DNA of 64,000 bases from Clavulina sp. PMI_390 (lineage: Eukaryota > Basidiomycota > Agaricomycetes > Cantharellales > Hydnaceae): NCBI GenBank assembly GCA_015039315.1, contig WIDE01000098.1, positions 1-64,000 on the forward strand, written 5' to 3'. The notes under the pieces were generated by a model. That model was not told the DNA's origin, made no database searches, and saw nothing but the letters and a program-made list of their open reading frames with translations. How positions within the stretch are numbered: the stretch's first letter is position 1; each line of letters begins with the position of its first letter. A program made the position numbers and the translations under genes. Shown here piece by piece: positions 24,191 through 36,626 of this stretch.

Positions 24191-26540
24191 TTCGACAGAG
24201 CTAGAACACTAGACCACGACATAGTGCGCAGTGGAAGCGAGGCCGGCGCATCAGGACGGTATTGTTAGCCGGGCGAGACACAGCGCTCGTGAGGGTTGAG
24301 CCTCGTTCGAGCCTCCGTGCTCTGACTGCATCATACGACGAATTAGGTGGAGCCACCACTGAGTCGTATGAGAGCCTGGCATACCCGACGGACCAAGGTC
24401 GATCGACAGGTCCTGGGCAGCACCCATCGCATGTTGCATGCACCCTCGGGTGCATACGCATGGGAATACACAGGACGCTCCCCCAGCAGCTACATATAAG
24501 CCGACAACGGGGGATGTGGATGGTTGTTGGCTTCATCGAGGCAGTCATTCTGCCCCAATTGAGTCAATCCACACGCGATGACCAGGCCGAGAACACAGTG
24601 CGGCCGAACCATGAACTCTCCAGTTACCTCTCAAGCGCTGGATCCAAAATATCCATGAGCGACGAGGCCTTGAACATGCGTGAGATGAGGAGATAGGACT
24701 CACGCGCGAGAGGGGAGGGGCGGACAGCATCATGGCGATGGAATCCCGCCCCTCCAACATCTAGTCTGTGTCTTCCTTTACAAGGAATCCAAGACTAGGA
24801 TATGCTTCCTGGAGAATAGTAAGTACCGGACTAATCAGCGAGCTTGGATTAGGTTACATACCTTCCCTGATGCTTCCGTTCAACGGTTCACATCAGGCTC
24901 GAGGGACGTAAGTTCCATTGTGCGCAGAGCGACAGACGACGTTATAACATACCTCCAAATCTTCCACTCACCGCCATGACCAAACCGCCCACCCATTCAA
25001 GGGATGAGACGGTATAGGTTTAGGCAGCGAGGCTTCCCTTCTCGACATGTACTGTAACCTGCTGTTGGGGTGATCGTAGTGTCAGCACGCGGTATGGCCG
25101 ATGATTCGAATGGGAGAACTCACCTGTGAACTAGCTTAAGTCCTCCGTGCCGTAAAACAAAGTGGTAAGCTCCTTATAAGGTGACACGTTCACGAAGGTA
25201 CGATCCTCAACTCATCTCACACTGTGAGAGTCATCGCAACATATACGCGGAAAAGTAAAAGCGAAAGCTAAGCCTCTACGCAGAGCGTTTACCGACGACT
25301 CAGGGTGTTCCGACATAGGAATGTCCCACTGAGGGCCTGCAAAACGATGAAGCGACAGCCTCATGTTCTCAACACACAGGGAAGCAGCCCCATCGGGCCT
25401 GCGCTCATGATGGCGCGAGCTTCTCGGAGGATCATTCATCACCCACTCAGCAGGATATCTGCCTCATAAGAGTACTGAGCTTCTCGCAAGTGATCGCACC
25501 ACACATCCAACAGTGCTCGTGGCCTGAGCGATATGAGCTTCCCTGTGTGCACTATCCAAGACACACGTTAGAGTAGCTCACTCTTGAAAGAGAGGAAACA
25601 TGTCAAAAGGTGGGGCTTGGGGGAGAGAGGGGTATAACATACCAGTGTCCCTCACATTGAGCTTGCCATCGAACGCTCAGCTCAACTCTCAAAAACTTCG
25701 TCGGTTAAGGGCTCACGCATGACCTCATAAAACTTAGACGGGCTCATGTAGAAGGAAGACTTAGGCGCCCTATGATGCTGAGGGGCAACTGGGGAAAGCG
25801 TCGGTCACTGGGAGGTACGAAGCATATTCATATAGATGAGCATACCTCATATGCTCAAGAGACGTTCGGATAACACTTCGACGTACTCTTGCGGCACTTG
25901 CGAGAGTGTTAGCGCCGAGGCAAACGGGGCCGAGGGAACGATCGTCGATGAATGGGGTCGAGGCGCTGGGCGAATCCTGGATCGTCACATGCGCAAGCGA
26001 CGAGCAAAGCAGCATGGGGGAGCGTCGTAAACAATACCGAGCAGCGTCTATGCATGATGAGAACCACTCACGACAAGATCGATAAGATCGAGCGCGCTTG
26101 GCTGACAAGCGCGCGCGGGTGCGTGGTGGCCACTGCATAGGAAGTCAAGACCAGGCGATGTGAGGTGGGCACGTACAGCGGATAACAGGCATCGCAGCTG
26201 TAGCGGAGGTGAGGAAGGGGGGGTGGTAGGTGGCGCTCGCTATGGTCAAGCGCGCAGCTAGAGGGTTGATGGATGGTAAGAGGAAGGGACAAGGATGGGC
26301 AAACTGATTATATAGGTTTCCCGTCTTCCAGCCGCCGCATACATATGCCCAAACACATAATGAAAGGCGGTACAGTCTTCGGTCGTGAAGACAAGAGATT
26401 TCCATTGAGTGGCTCTCACCAACTGGGCGGTTGAGAATCTTTGCTGTGCGCCACGCAATGGCCTTGAGGCGGAAGCAACATTCTTTGCCCTGAAGTAATT
26501 CAGAACCATCACATGGTCTTGTATTCGTAAAGAAGCGTGC
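24191..26540 (-). pseudogene. Unidentified multi-exon gene or gene remnant
   Basis: On the minus strand there are several protein-like stretches bounded by plausible splice sites, in order: a start at 26192 (MPVIRLATTHPRALVS when spliced to 26139) with a TATATAATC box ~115 bases upstream at about 26305; a segment near 25700 reading FYMSPSKFYEVMREPLTDEV; one near 25500 reading HTGKLISLRPRALLDVWC; one near 25320 (SLHRFAGPQWDIPM); and one near 24680 (MFKASSLMDILDPALER). I could not join them without in-frame stops, and I do not recognise a family. It may be a decayed gene or a gene whose exons I have mis-phased. Confidence 0.35.
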
Positions 26541-26991
26541 AAATCAAAGAGGCGCTGTTAGTAGGGGAGGTGAACGAGGACTATGTTTGCATGTGTGGCG
26601 TTCGGGGGATTGAACAAACTCGAACAACCTGTTACTGGCCGATTTGGTGGATCGCACTCCCCCACACGATGCATATATATAAAGGACGCCACGCCCGACA
26701 AAGGCAGCGGGGTCGACTTTATGGAACTCCTTTATGACGCTATCAGTCACAATAGATTTGCTGAGCCACCAGTGGCAACCTTCTATCTCGCCACAATTTC
26801 TGTAGCGTCTTCGCCCTCTTGTCTCGCACTATCAAACGGCTTGGCCAACCCTTCGACCGTGAGGCTGAGGGGACCTGTCCACTCACCGGCAGATGCTCTG
26901 GACGACGAGGTCAAGGCCCACCCAAAAATCCACTTTCAACCCCTATTGGCGTTTCATTGGCTATGATTCGTCTCTGGCTGGGCTATGTCAC

Positions 26992-28133
26992 TTACAGCCG
27001 TTTGCATAATGTAAGAGAAAGTTCGATCCGAGTGTGGTGAGCCGCCACCCAGATCTAACCAGATATCGCCGGGAATACTTCCTATTTTGGTCGCGCGCTT
27101 CCATCTCACACAACCTTACACCTCGTCCCCCAGACGCATAGGGAAGCGTATATGGGCGATTTCCTCTCCATATGGTGACCTAAGGAGTATAGGTTCTGTC
27201 GGCTGTCATTTCTCACTCTGCTGGCACAAATAACCCGGAAGCTGAATGGTCGTTGGAACCAAGGGGGAATGGAAAAAATATTTATGGAACATATGTCGAA
27301 AAAAAATTTAAGAGCCCTTACGACCCCCCCTCCCCCTCAATTAGGCAAGTGATCACGTGGGTTTATTCCAAATAAGGCAGTACTAGGACGTGAGAATTGG
27401 TTCATCTGCGAACCATTGCCTGAAACGGACGAGAAAGTCACACGCCTGCGGCAGTGTTGGTTGTGGGTCTTGCAACCCAGGCAGTCCGATTGCTTACTGG
27501 TGGACCAATCAAGGGTTTATCATGTCTTTTATGACTATTGCTCTCTTCTTTTAGCCTCTCCACTGTTATTCATGATGTAGAAATATCATTTATGGTGTAA
27601 TGCGACCACCAAGAAAGTGGCTTGAGGAAAATTTTTAAGGCCTTGACCCCCCCTCCCCCCTCCCCCACCCCCATGTTTATTATTATTTGCTTCATTCCCC
27701 CTTGGTTGGAACGCGCGCTCAACCAAGCCAAAACGGTGGAACGACTGACTTAGGATATGACGGGTAAGGGAGGGCTCCAATGCTTAGTTTAGCGCATATG
27801 TATATCGAGCTCCTGGAGTCATGAAGTGTAGCAAAACCACCATAGGGGTATTGGGTACCAAAGCCTTCGCCACTGTATGCCCAGCAGCATTCAAAACGTT
27901 ATACCTCATCTCCGATGACCTTTACTTGTAGCCGGGATAGTTTTTACAGCGGTTTTGGCCTAAGGTGGTATCACAACTCGATGCCAATAAGACCTCGGGG
28001 TCTGGGGGAGGGGGAGAACCGATTACGTACAACGCTCAAAAAGGAAGTGCCTCCACGATATCTGGTTAGATCTTAGGTGGCCGCTCACCGCACTCGGATC
28101 GAACTTTCTCTTACATTATGCAAACGGCTGTAA
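26992..28133. mobile_element. Second inverted-repeat element, non-autonomous
   Basis: The ends TTACAGCCGTTTGCATAATG... (from 26992) and its reverse complement (ending at 28133) form inverted repeats of about 90 bases with several mismatches in the inner third. The ~960-base interior has no transposase-like frame. It contains two C-rich runs next to A/T-rich stretches (around 27300-27350 and 27625-27675). The flanks show no obvious target-site duplication. It is unrelated in sequence to the element at the left end of the window. Confidence 0.65.
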
Positions 28134-29179
28134 AGAAGAAATAAAATAAATTTTGGTGCTGAAACTCCTTCCCCAGAGAACACCAAGGAAGACGCTCAAG
28201 CCTCATGAGGCTATTATTGTCGTGTTCGGTTCGCATGTCTTGTCAGACACCTGATCGTGACTCAGTATAGAAGCTCACCCCGCCGCTGTCATATCTATGG
28301 TGACAACCACCGCCGTGAATCAGGTTCGGATGCTTCACATTCTCTGATAGCGTTACCCGGTCGAATGTGGACGAGCGGGGCACTCCACATCAAGAACTGG
28401 CAGAAGTACGGCATATGTTTCAGATGTGTCGGCGAGTGATGCGCCTGGTTCTCTTCTTCGCATCCCGATTGGATTTGGTCACCAGATCCATTGCCGGATC
28501 CTCAATTACTTGAATCCCCTGGTCTCAATATGCTCAACGCATGAATTAACGGCCCCCCGTCGCAACCCGCAATTTCAACCCTCGGGTGGTTCAACTGACC
28601 GCCGGAACCCCCCCATGAGATCTGTGCTAGCCCCTCGATCTCGGCGAAGGGCTCAAACCCGAGGCGATGCATTGCGAATGTAACTATGGTAAAAAGCAAT
28701 CCACTGGGCTGCTGCTCGTGCACTACCCGTGGATGACCGCTGATTGGCGGTGAGTGTCGGCGAGCCGTCTATTTTCAGTCTGATTTTCTTTGACAGCGGG
28801 TCTTGCCAACACACATGTGCCGTGCCAATACAACTATCTATACTCATCGAATAACGACACCGATGATGATGTGGAATATTTAATTCATTGTTAGTTTCTA
28901 GCGCCTCGAAGACGAAGAGTTCAAGAAGTTACCCGGAACGACGGTTGCGCAAGCCTCCGGAGATGTGGGGGAGATGGGAGTTTAGCGTGGGAAATATTAG
29001 GATTCGCACGTTTCTGCAGACCTCTCCGCCACGCGCCACGCTAATACCACCCAGTTCGAATGAATCGGATAAACCCCGATCATGCTATCTCTTATTATAT
29101 ATATCCACTGCTCATCTTACGTGCGGCACCTGTTGATGCCCCATCGCTTCTTCCCCGCTGCGTCCTCTAGCTAGCCACC
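28134..29179. other. Intergenic, 5' region of the DUF6534-like gene
   Basis: About 1 kb in which I recognise no gene. A TTATATATATCC stretch at about 29092-29103 lies ~80 bases before the start codon of the downstream gene and could serve as its TATA element. Confidence 0.45.
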
Positions 29180-31693
29180 ATGGGCATCGTCGATGGCTTG
29201 TTCGGAACAATTCTCATCGCAGTCGTTGTTTCGTCCATGTACGATTTTCTTCTCGGGCTCAGGCTTGCTTTACAGCTTTTCTCATTTGTCTGAATATGCT
29301 CTCCCAATAAAACTAGACTTTTTGGGATCGTAAGTACCGCACCCAGTCCTGCCTGTTGACGTCAGCCTAAAGCCTGAAGATCTCGTAGTTGACAGTGCAG
29401 GTCCGCACCTACCTGACTCGCTTCCCTAATGATCCCAACTGGATGAAGCGTTTCGTCGTTTTCCTCTGGTGAGCTCACCACTCAACTCCGGCTTCCAAGT
29501 CCCCGCTCAGCTCCAACTCCCCCTGACCTGTCGAAAATCTCCAGGGTTATCGACGCTGGACACCAGATAGCGACCTGCATGACGATTTATAAATATCTGG
29601 TACGCACCCTGCGAGCATACCGGATCTCGCCCACTCACCACTCGCTACCTCTTCCATAGGTTTCACACTTTCTGGATCCAACATATCTTGCTGTGAATGC
29701 TCAGTGCGTATCCAAAACACCGCCCGTCGGGTTGCTTCACCACTCACCTCCCCTCCCCCACCTCCCCTTCCAATGCCCACTGTAGTGCGCTAGGCGTAAG
29801 TGCCTCCTCCCATTACCAAAACAGCCGTACCCCTAATGATACTCCACTCCATCGAACCAGGCTACTGTCACCCTGGAGGTACGGCATCATCAATTTTTTT
29901 TTCTGTACTGTTATCTGCGAGTTCTCATCCAGTGTTTTCATCCAGCCCATTCCTGCCCTCGCAGTTCAATTGTGCGTAATAGTGACTTTTGTTCGGGTTA
30001 TCGTTTCCATCACACTCATTCATTTTCTCAGATATTTTGCTCGACGACTTTACATTCGTGCGTCGATCTCCCTCACATCCTCCCTCGCTTGATAGCGCTC
30101 GGTTCCGTGTTTGACCGGTCATGAAAATTTTTAGTAAATCCGGCCTGGTTGCCAATTGTCGGGCTTATTGTGAGTTACCCGTATTTTTATTTTGTGACCT
30201 CGCTCATCTCGCTAAACTGCGCACGTGCAAATAGGTTGTCCTAGCTCTGGTTGCGTTCGGTGAGGAGTCGTTCGATCAAGAATTTCTGAAGGCTGGCAGT
30301 TGACATTCTGGTCACTCCCTTCGTACTCCACAGGTCTTGGGATGGGTGAGTTGATCTACGCGATGATGCCGTGCGGCGCTTGTACTGATGAGTTGCTTGC
30401 CGCCCCAGCTTGTGGGATTATCATGTAAGCCTCCGCTCAGAATAGCTTGCGGTCAATGTGCCTCATAATTCCGCCAGCCACACTTTGCACTTCCTCGTAC
30501 AGTTCCACGATTATACGGTACGCGCCGGGCTAACTAACTCCACCTTGGCGATCTACTTCGTTCTCACGCCAACTTTCCCCAGTGGCTCGTCACATCGTGG
30601 CTCATCATTTGTGCCGTTTGCGATGCCATCATTGCCATTTCAATCGCGTACCAACTTTGGTCTTCGAGAAGTGGTTTCAAGGCGTATGTTTAATTTCTAC
30701 CCAGTCCAGCCTGACTCGTGGTTACTGAACAAACTTCTAGAACGGACAAGCTCTTAACCACACTCACTCTATGGACGGTCAATACCGGGATGGTCCCAGC
30801 GTATGTTCATGATCCTGAGATTTGTGATCTTTGGCTCATCTTTTTCTTCGCGTCAGTGCTTTCGCCATAGCGGATGCTATTACTGTATGTCGTCTTTGTT
30901 CGCACGCGTTTTTATTTATCAATATACTGATGCCAATTTCATACACAGTTTGTCAAGCTACCTGATACCCTCATTCATTTGTCTCTCAACATGGGTGGGT
31001 ACTTTCCCTGGCTCGCATGCTCCATGTGCTAACCCGTTCATTTTTCTTGTCTAGTTTTGGCAAAGCTATATAGCAACACAGCCCTTGGATTGTGAGTGTT
31101 ATCTTACATTGATTGCTCTTCATTATGTTCTCATGGTTATTTTCCCTCGCCAATAGCTTGAATCGACGACGATCTGCGAAGGCGCCCCGCATCATCACCG
31201 GTGAAACCCTTGGAGGGCTTCGGATACCTGCAACAGCAGGTTCATTCCAAATGAATGCTTTCCAGTATACGGCAACATCTGGCGCTACAGCAACGGTTGG
31301 TGTCCACATCTCCGACTCGTATGCATGGTCACTGATTTCAGCATGATCATATTCTTCATAGACATCGAGAGGAGAGCCAAACGTGAGGTTTGCTGTCACT
31401 ACGGAACAATTCACCGAGGACGATGAATATAACATCGATCCGCAGAATCCGAATGATCCAGTACGGGAATATTTTCTAGCGGTTGCTGCAGCTTAACCTT
31501 CATAGACTAACCCCTCCCCTCTCTCTCCCAACAACAATAACAGCAATCGTTCTACACATACGATTCGATGCCATCGTCACAGTATGGCCAATCCTATGGA
31601 TGGGACGAACATGAGAGGGTCAAGGGTAAGCGTCCTACGTACACATCCCAAAACTCCAATGCAGGTGGTGCTCCTCCTGGGCCTGGCATTTGA
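29180..31693 (+). CDS. DUF6534-like integral membrane protein
   Basis: A many-exon membrane protein. Early exons I can place: 29180-29238, 29317-29329, 29389-29468, 29545-29599, 29660-29703, 29786-29795, 29861-29878. Together they read MGIVDGLFGTILIAVVV, TRFPNDPNWMKRFVVFLW, IDAGHQIATCMTIYKYLVSH. Later exons give NPAWLPIVGLI, YQLWSSRSGFKA, TDKLLTTLTLWTVNTGMVP and the hallmark FVKLPDTLIHLSLNMVLAKL with YSNTALG and NRRRSAKAP. That order is typical of the seven-helix DUF6534 proteins that are numerous in Agaricomycetes and have no known function. A polar cytoplasmic tail follows, to a TGA at 31691-31693. Exons between 29880 and 30170 are uncertain: I could not settle the junction after TVTLE. Several exons are only 10-18 bases. 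Confidence 0.8.
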
Positions 31694-32163
31694 ACCAGAT
31701 TCTCGGTAATACCCTCATTTCCTCCATTAAACCATTGGACCGTTCTTGGCCCGGAACCTGTAGTTTTTTTTTTGTGAGCTTTGTGTGTGCTTTCGGACGT
31801 TATTGTTATCATACTTAGCCAAAACGGTCCTGCATTGCTATTTATCACTATTTTTTATGATGGACCCTGTGGGGCAAGATGTACGGAGCGTGGAACGCAG
31901 ACACCCTCACGTTGGCCAGAATGAGTGGGTGGCGACTCGTGAGAACTATTCCCAAACATGCGTCAGCAGCAACCCTGATCCCTCTTGCGTGGAGACATGA
32001 ATCCAATCAGACAATCATTCATTCTCGTCTTTTGATCGGTTTCTAGTGTTCCTGATTTTTGTTGAAATGCTAGGGACTGTGTGATTGAATGTTGCAAGCT
32101 GGGACGGACGAGCCTGATAGCCACGCTGTGATTTCTTGGCAACGACGTTTCTTGAACTAGACA
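31694..32163. other. Intergenic between the DUF6534-like gene and TM2-A
   Basis: About 470 bases with no gene recognised; it must hold the 3' end of the DUF6534-like transcript and the TM2-A promoter. Confidence 0.5.
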
Positions 32164-33570
32164 ATGCCTGGCCTGCCAACATTCCTACATCTCAAGTATG
32201 CTCTGACGAAGCCCTTGCGCGCATCATACAGCCTTGTGGGCATTACTACGCTGACCTGTGTGATGGCGGGAGTGGCTGTAGCAACATTGATGTCGAAGGT
32301 AAGGACTATCCTGCTCATCCCAGTTGCCCTCCTTCTCACACACAGTCGCATTAGGGCAGAATACCATCCTCAGACGTGCAGTATCTTACAGACCCACAGA
32401 CTCCAGGTTTTAACTGCAACAGCACCCTCATCTATCCTGGTAAAAGCCTTCGGCCGCCTGATTTGGGGTACGACTCACTCACAGTTCTCCGTTCGTAAGG
32501 CCAGATTTTCGGCTCCGATCTTCATGGTACAACGTTCCAGTACCAATCGGTATCCCAATTCGCCTACAGAGGCCAGCGATTCGAAGACTGCACCATTGGC
32601 AACATTACATCTATCTACGTTGTGGGCCCTCCGCTACAGTTACCTCGTATATCAGTAAACGAAACTGGTAAGTCCTAGCCAATTTCGTATCTGTTTCTAT
32701 CCTAGAACTGAGCGGACCTGGCTATCCTCTATAGTAACCTGCGCGTTGCCGGATCCCACCAAAAACACAAGTATTGCTATTAGCTTCCCTGTTAGCCAGC
32801 TGCTGTACTGGGGCTCTATCTCTCGCTCTGTGGTGAAGGCTACTCCAATCGGAGACTCGGTAATTCAAGGCATTATCACGAGTTTTGCCTCCCTAGACTG
32901 ACTCATTATTTCTTTGCAGTACGTGAATCTTCTCACCCAATTGGCCACCAACCAGACAGGATGGGATACCGGATGCGGTACTTTCGACCCCGTGGCTTAT
33001 CGTATTGACGGACTAGTTGACACTCTGACGACGTATTCTTCGAGTTCTACGAGCTCTTATCCCTGCTCCCTTCCCCTTTCTGCGGCCCCGAGTGTTCGCG
33101 ACCTCGTCAATGCGACCCAGAATGCAATATTAGACGACTGGACGACCAATTTGGCATCACTACCAGATCTCCTGTATCCTTGCCTGCCACGCAGGAAAAT
33201 CTGGGCGCCATTTTCGACCCTTTTATTAGACGTGTTGACGACAATGCTAGCGTTCTTTAATCCCCTCCTGACTGTGTTGATACTCTTGCTGCAGCATCTC
33301 CAAGAGAGCAGGGAACTGGGTGCTCCGAAAGAGGAGCGAATTCTGCGGCCTCTTCTTTCCACGTCAACCTTAACCTTCAAGAAGGATGAAGACCTCAACC
33401 TGCTCCCGCAGTTCCCCCCCAATCACGAACCAAATCATATTGAAGAATCCAGGCTGAAACGCCTTGAAGACCTTGTTGAGGCTCTTCAGGCAACAATCGA
33501 CCAGCTTTCAAAGAGAGACTTGCTCTCTGAACCAATTTCGCGGCCGCACCGAACTTTCGATAATGCTTGA
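32164..33570 (+). CDS. TM2-A: two-membrane-segment protein of an unrecognised family
   Basis: Five exons: 32164-32298, 32355-32439, 32500-32667, 32735-32859, 32920-33570; 1164 bases, 387 aa. Seen in the sequence: a short N-terminal stretch (MPGLPTFLHLKYALTK), a first hydrophobic segment at residues ~22-44, then a region of ~230 residues with CNSTLIYP, a TTFQYQSVSQFAY block, a GPPLQLPRISVNET block and several Asn-X-Ser/Thr sites. Next come LPDLLYPC, a second hydrophobic segment (LLLDVLTTMLAFFNPLLTVL) and a polar tail with a heptad-like stretch (RLEDLVEALQATIDQL). The predicted topology is a glycosylated ectodomain between two membrane segments. It groups with TM2-B and TM2-D (85-base exon 2, long tail). 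It is tail to tail with P450 gene 3. No known function. Confidence 0.85.
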
Positions 33571-33953
33571 TAGCTCATTTCAAGTTGACGTATCTCCACT
33601 TCTTCCCGTGAGTACTTTTACCTTCTTGTTTCATCCTCCAACGTGATCTGACCCAATGATTTAGTGGTTGGAGTAGATACATCAACCTCTAGGTGCCTAT
33701 CAATGATGTCGACCAATCCGAGTCAAACACGTGCAAATTCGGTTTCGTAGGGGGCGGGACTTTGCCAATAGGAGCATGCCAAAGGCCTGGCCATGTTGTA
33801 TGCAATATTGTACATAAAATATATATCACATTATTGGCAAGAGCAACCCACAGAACATATTGGAGACTTCCGGCCACATCTTTCAGCCACCAATAAGAGG
33901 CGTTTGTTTGATGCGAGGCAGCCATATCCTGTGAACTCGAGATCCTTCTTCGC

Positions 33954-34190
33954 TCAGGTAATATGAACTGATGTGGTGTTTCCTCGGACGGCCCATATCC
34001 CACCCTCCACATACAATATCCCGTGCAAGTTTGGCCAAACGTCCTCCACTGCGTTTCTACCTCGGGACAGATCCCATCTTCCAAAGGCATTAGGTAACAT
34101 GTTAGGGGGATGCGCCTCGGGACTGAGTGTAACAGTGGAAAAGTTTTGCAGAAGCCGGACGAGCAGGAAGGAGGCCTCATTCAAGGCAAA
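33954..34190 (-). other. Duplicated alternative terminal exon of P450 gene 3
   Basis: A 237-base exon-like unit preceded by its own acceptor (TGTATTGTAG). It encodes 78 residues and a stop, exactly the length of the terminal exon at 34454-34218, 264 bases upstream. It begins FALNEASFLLVRLLQNF where the proximal copy reads FALNEASFFLARLLQTF, and both end in an intact C-terminus. Splicing from the donor at 34515 to this exon instead of the proximal one would keep the frame and replace the last 78 residues. It could also be a fossil duplicate. Confidence 0.8.
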
Positions 34191-34217
34191 CTACAATACA
34201 ACAGCTACCCTATCATT

Positions 34218-36626
34218 CTATGCGACATTGTCGAATTTAGCTTCCCCTAGGACAGCCCATATTCCACCCTCCGCATAGATTGTCGCTCGCAAGTTTGGCC
34301 AGACCTTCTCCACTCCGTTTCTACCTCGAGACAAATCCCATCTTCCAGACGTATTGGGTAAAGTATTTGGGGGCTGCGCTTCGGGCGTGAGAGTAACGCT
34401 GGAGAACGTCTGTAGAAGACGAGCTAGGAAAAAGGAGGCCTCATTCAACGCAAACTGCACAATCATAAATCTTTGGTAAGCGAGGGGGTTTAAGAGAAGA
34501 TAAGCGAAACAAACCTGTTGGCCGATGCAAATCCGAGGTCCAGCTGTAAGGGGACGATGTGTATGGTCAGTCGCTGTCATCGAGGGCTTGACAAATTTCA
34601 CACCTCCGAACGGAAGATAGATGAAAGGATTGGCAGTAACTCGCGTCCTGCGCTCATCAATCCTAAGCAGTTCAGGTAGAGATGGATCAGTCTTTGCCTG
34701 ATATAGTCCAGATTTTGCAGGCTGACCATCTCATTGGGTCGAATTCAAGAGCGTCTGGCCCCCAGAGGTCTGGATCCCGATGTAGCTGCACCAAACTGGT
34801 CCCAACCCTGAAAATCAATCATGTCGAACGATATCTGGTCAACAACCACTCATTCCATGCCACTAACAGGACTCACGCAGTGCCTGCTGGGACATAAAAG
34901 CCAGGGCCTCCAGGCGTGACCAATACATCAGCTTTGGCAGCACTCCTGAAAACGATAGGAGCTGATGGGAAGAGTCGAAGTGTCTCTATAGGGGTGGTTT
35001 CGGTTATCAGTAGCAAAGAATGAGATGAATTGGGAAGCCGTACCATTAATCACAGCGCGCAAATACTTGAGCTCCCGAATGTCGTTGTATGTAGGGGCAT
35101 TCGAAGGACCAACAACCCGAAGAACTTCCGCACGAGCTTTCGCAAGCACTTCGGGATGCTGTGAGAAGAAGTATGTGGCAAACGACAGCAGTGTCGCCGT
35201 CTATCATCCGACCAGTGTCAGAATATAAGTGACGATGTGGTTGAGGAGTGATTTTTGTAAGCTTACGGTGTCACGACCAGCCACTAAGAGGATCATTAGT
35301 GAGTCCCGAATAACAGTTGGGTCGTCCGTTTGTAGGAGAAGATAATCGATAAAACTCATATCGTCCTCAGCTTTCTGGTGAACATCTCTAGTGCCTGATC
35401 GTTGATCTCGGCGCTGGCGCGCGGATGCGATGATAGGGTCGATATAGGCATACACGGTGGACATGGGTTTTGTGGCACGATCCTCAAGAATGTTGAGGAG
35501 TGGCCAGTGCTTTCCAGCAGAAAAGCGGGAAGAAAACTGTTCCATAGCAAGGGTGTAAGCTTGGACAAATCTCCCGGCGTCGGGAGCAACAGCACTGCCT
35601 GATTTTCTTGGAGATGTGTCCTCAATGCCGCCAGGAAGGGTGATAGGGTCGTGTAGACTGTTGACACACTTGCCGAAAAGAAATTCGGTAGCTGAATCAA
35701 TTGTAAAGCGAGCATATAGATCCTATATGGGAGGTTGTCGTTCACACTATACGTTGGACAGGAAAGATTAAGAGCAATACCTGTACGTCCACAGGGATCC
35801 CTTTACGAAATCTCTCCTTCATGATTGACAGCAACTCGTTGGTGTGTCGTTCGATGATCTCGAAATCGCTTATCCGATCACGAGCAAAGAACGGTTTGTC
35901 CAGAGCCCTATGATACTTCCATGTATCTCCTGGAATAATGTGATGCGTGAGTTGTAGAACCTAGAATAGAGCGAGTATACGGACCGTCTGTGTTGAAGAT
36001 TCCGTACCCAATTACTGATCTCGTCGGTGGCCCTAGAATTCGTGCCTTCCCATACTGGGGATTCGTCGCATCAAAGAAGCGTATATGATGTGGGGTGATA
36101 TTGTGCTTACATTTGAGAAATTTGTCGCGAGCATTTGCTTAATATGAGCTGGCTCGACTGTCATGACTATCCGGTGGAGACGCAGACGTCAGCTCTGAAG
36201 GAATAATACAAACTAGAGCAATGTAGAGGACTTACTACGATAGTCCCCAACATTCATCATAAATGTCTTGCCGTAAGCCTCGTGTGCCCTATTGAGCCAG
36301 TCTCCAACGTAGTCCTCTTTCCGAGACTTGAGCATGGCGCTGATCAAGTCGAATCCGCCTGGAAGACGACTCTTCATCTTGGGAGGAAGGACTGCATGGT
36401 GGTTTCGACTCTGCCTCTGATAGCTAAAATCGATCCACCATCCTTGGGTGATCGAGAGTACTGGGTTTGCGATGGCAATGAGGAGAAATTGAAGCCAAGT
36501 TGAGGGGTGAAACGACTCCGTGCGATCAAGAAAAGCCAGAACTACTAGGACCACAAAAGGACCAGCCAATACCCTGGGCACCAGCTCCAGAAGGTGGGGA
36601 ATTCCGGGGGGAAGTCGGGAAGCCAT
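34218..36626 (-). CDS. Cytochrome P450 (CYP63-like), gene 3
   Basis: Eleven exons: 36626-36236, 36166-36111, 36054-35985, 35929-35781, 35722-35267, 35200-35044, 34985-34877, 34807-34727, 34662-34604, 34543-34515, 34454-34218; 1794 bases, 597 aa. An in-frame ATG at 36650 would add eight residues; I chose 36626 because MASRLPPGIPHLLELVPR aligns with the other P450 starts. The motifs are AGRDTTATLL, ETLR and GAGPRICIGQQFALNE. Compared with genes 1 and 2 the 140-base exon before the heme loop is split 81+59 by an additional intron, shared with gene 4, so genes 3 and 4 are the closer pair. A second, complete copy of the terminal exon lies just downstream. Confidence 0.92.
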
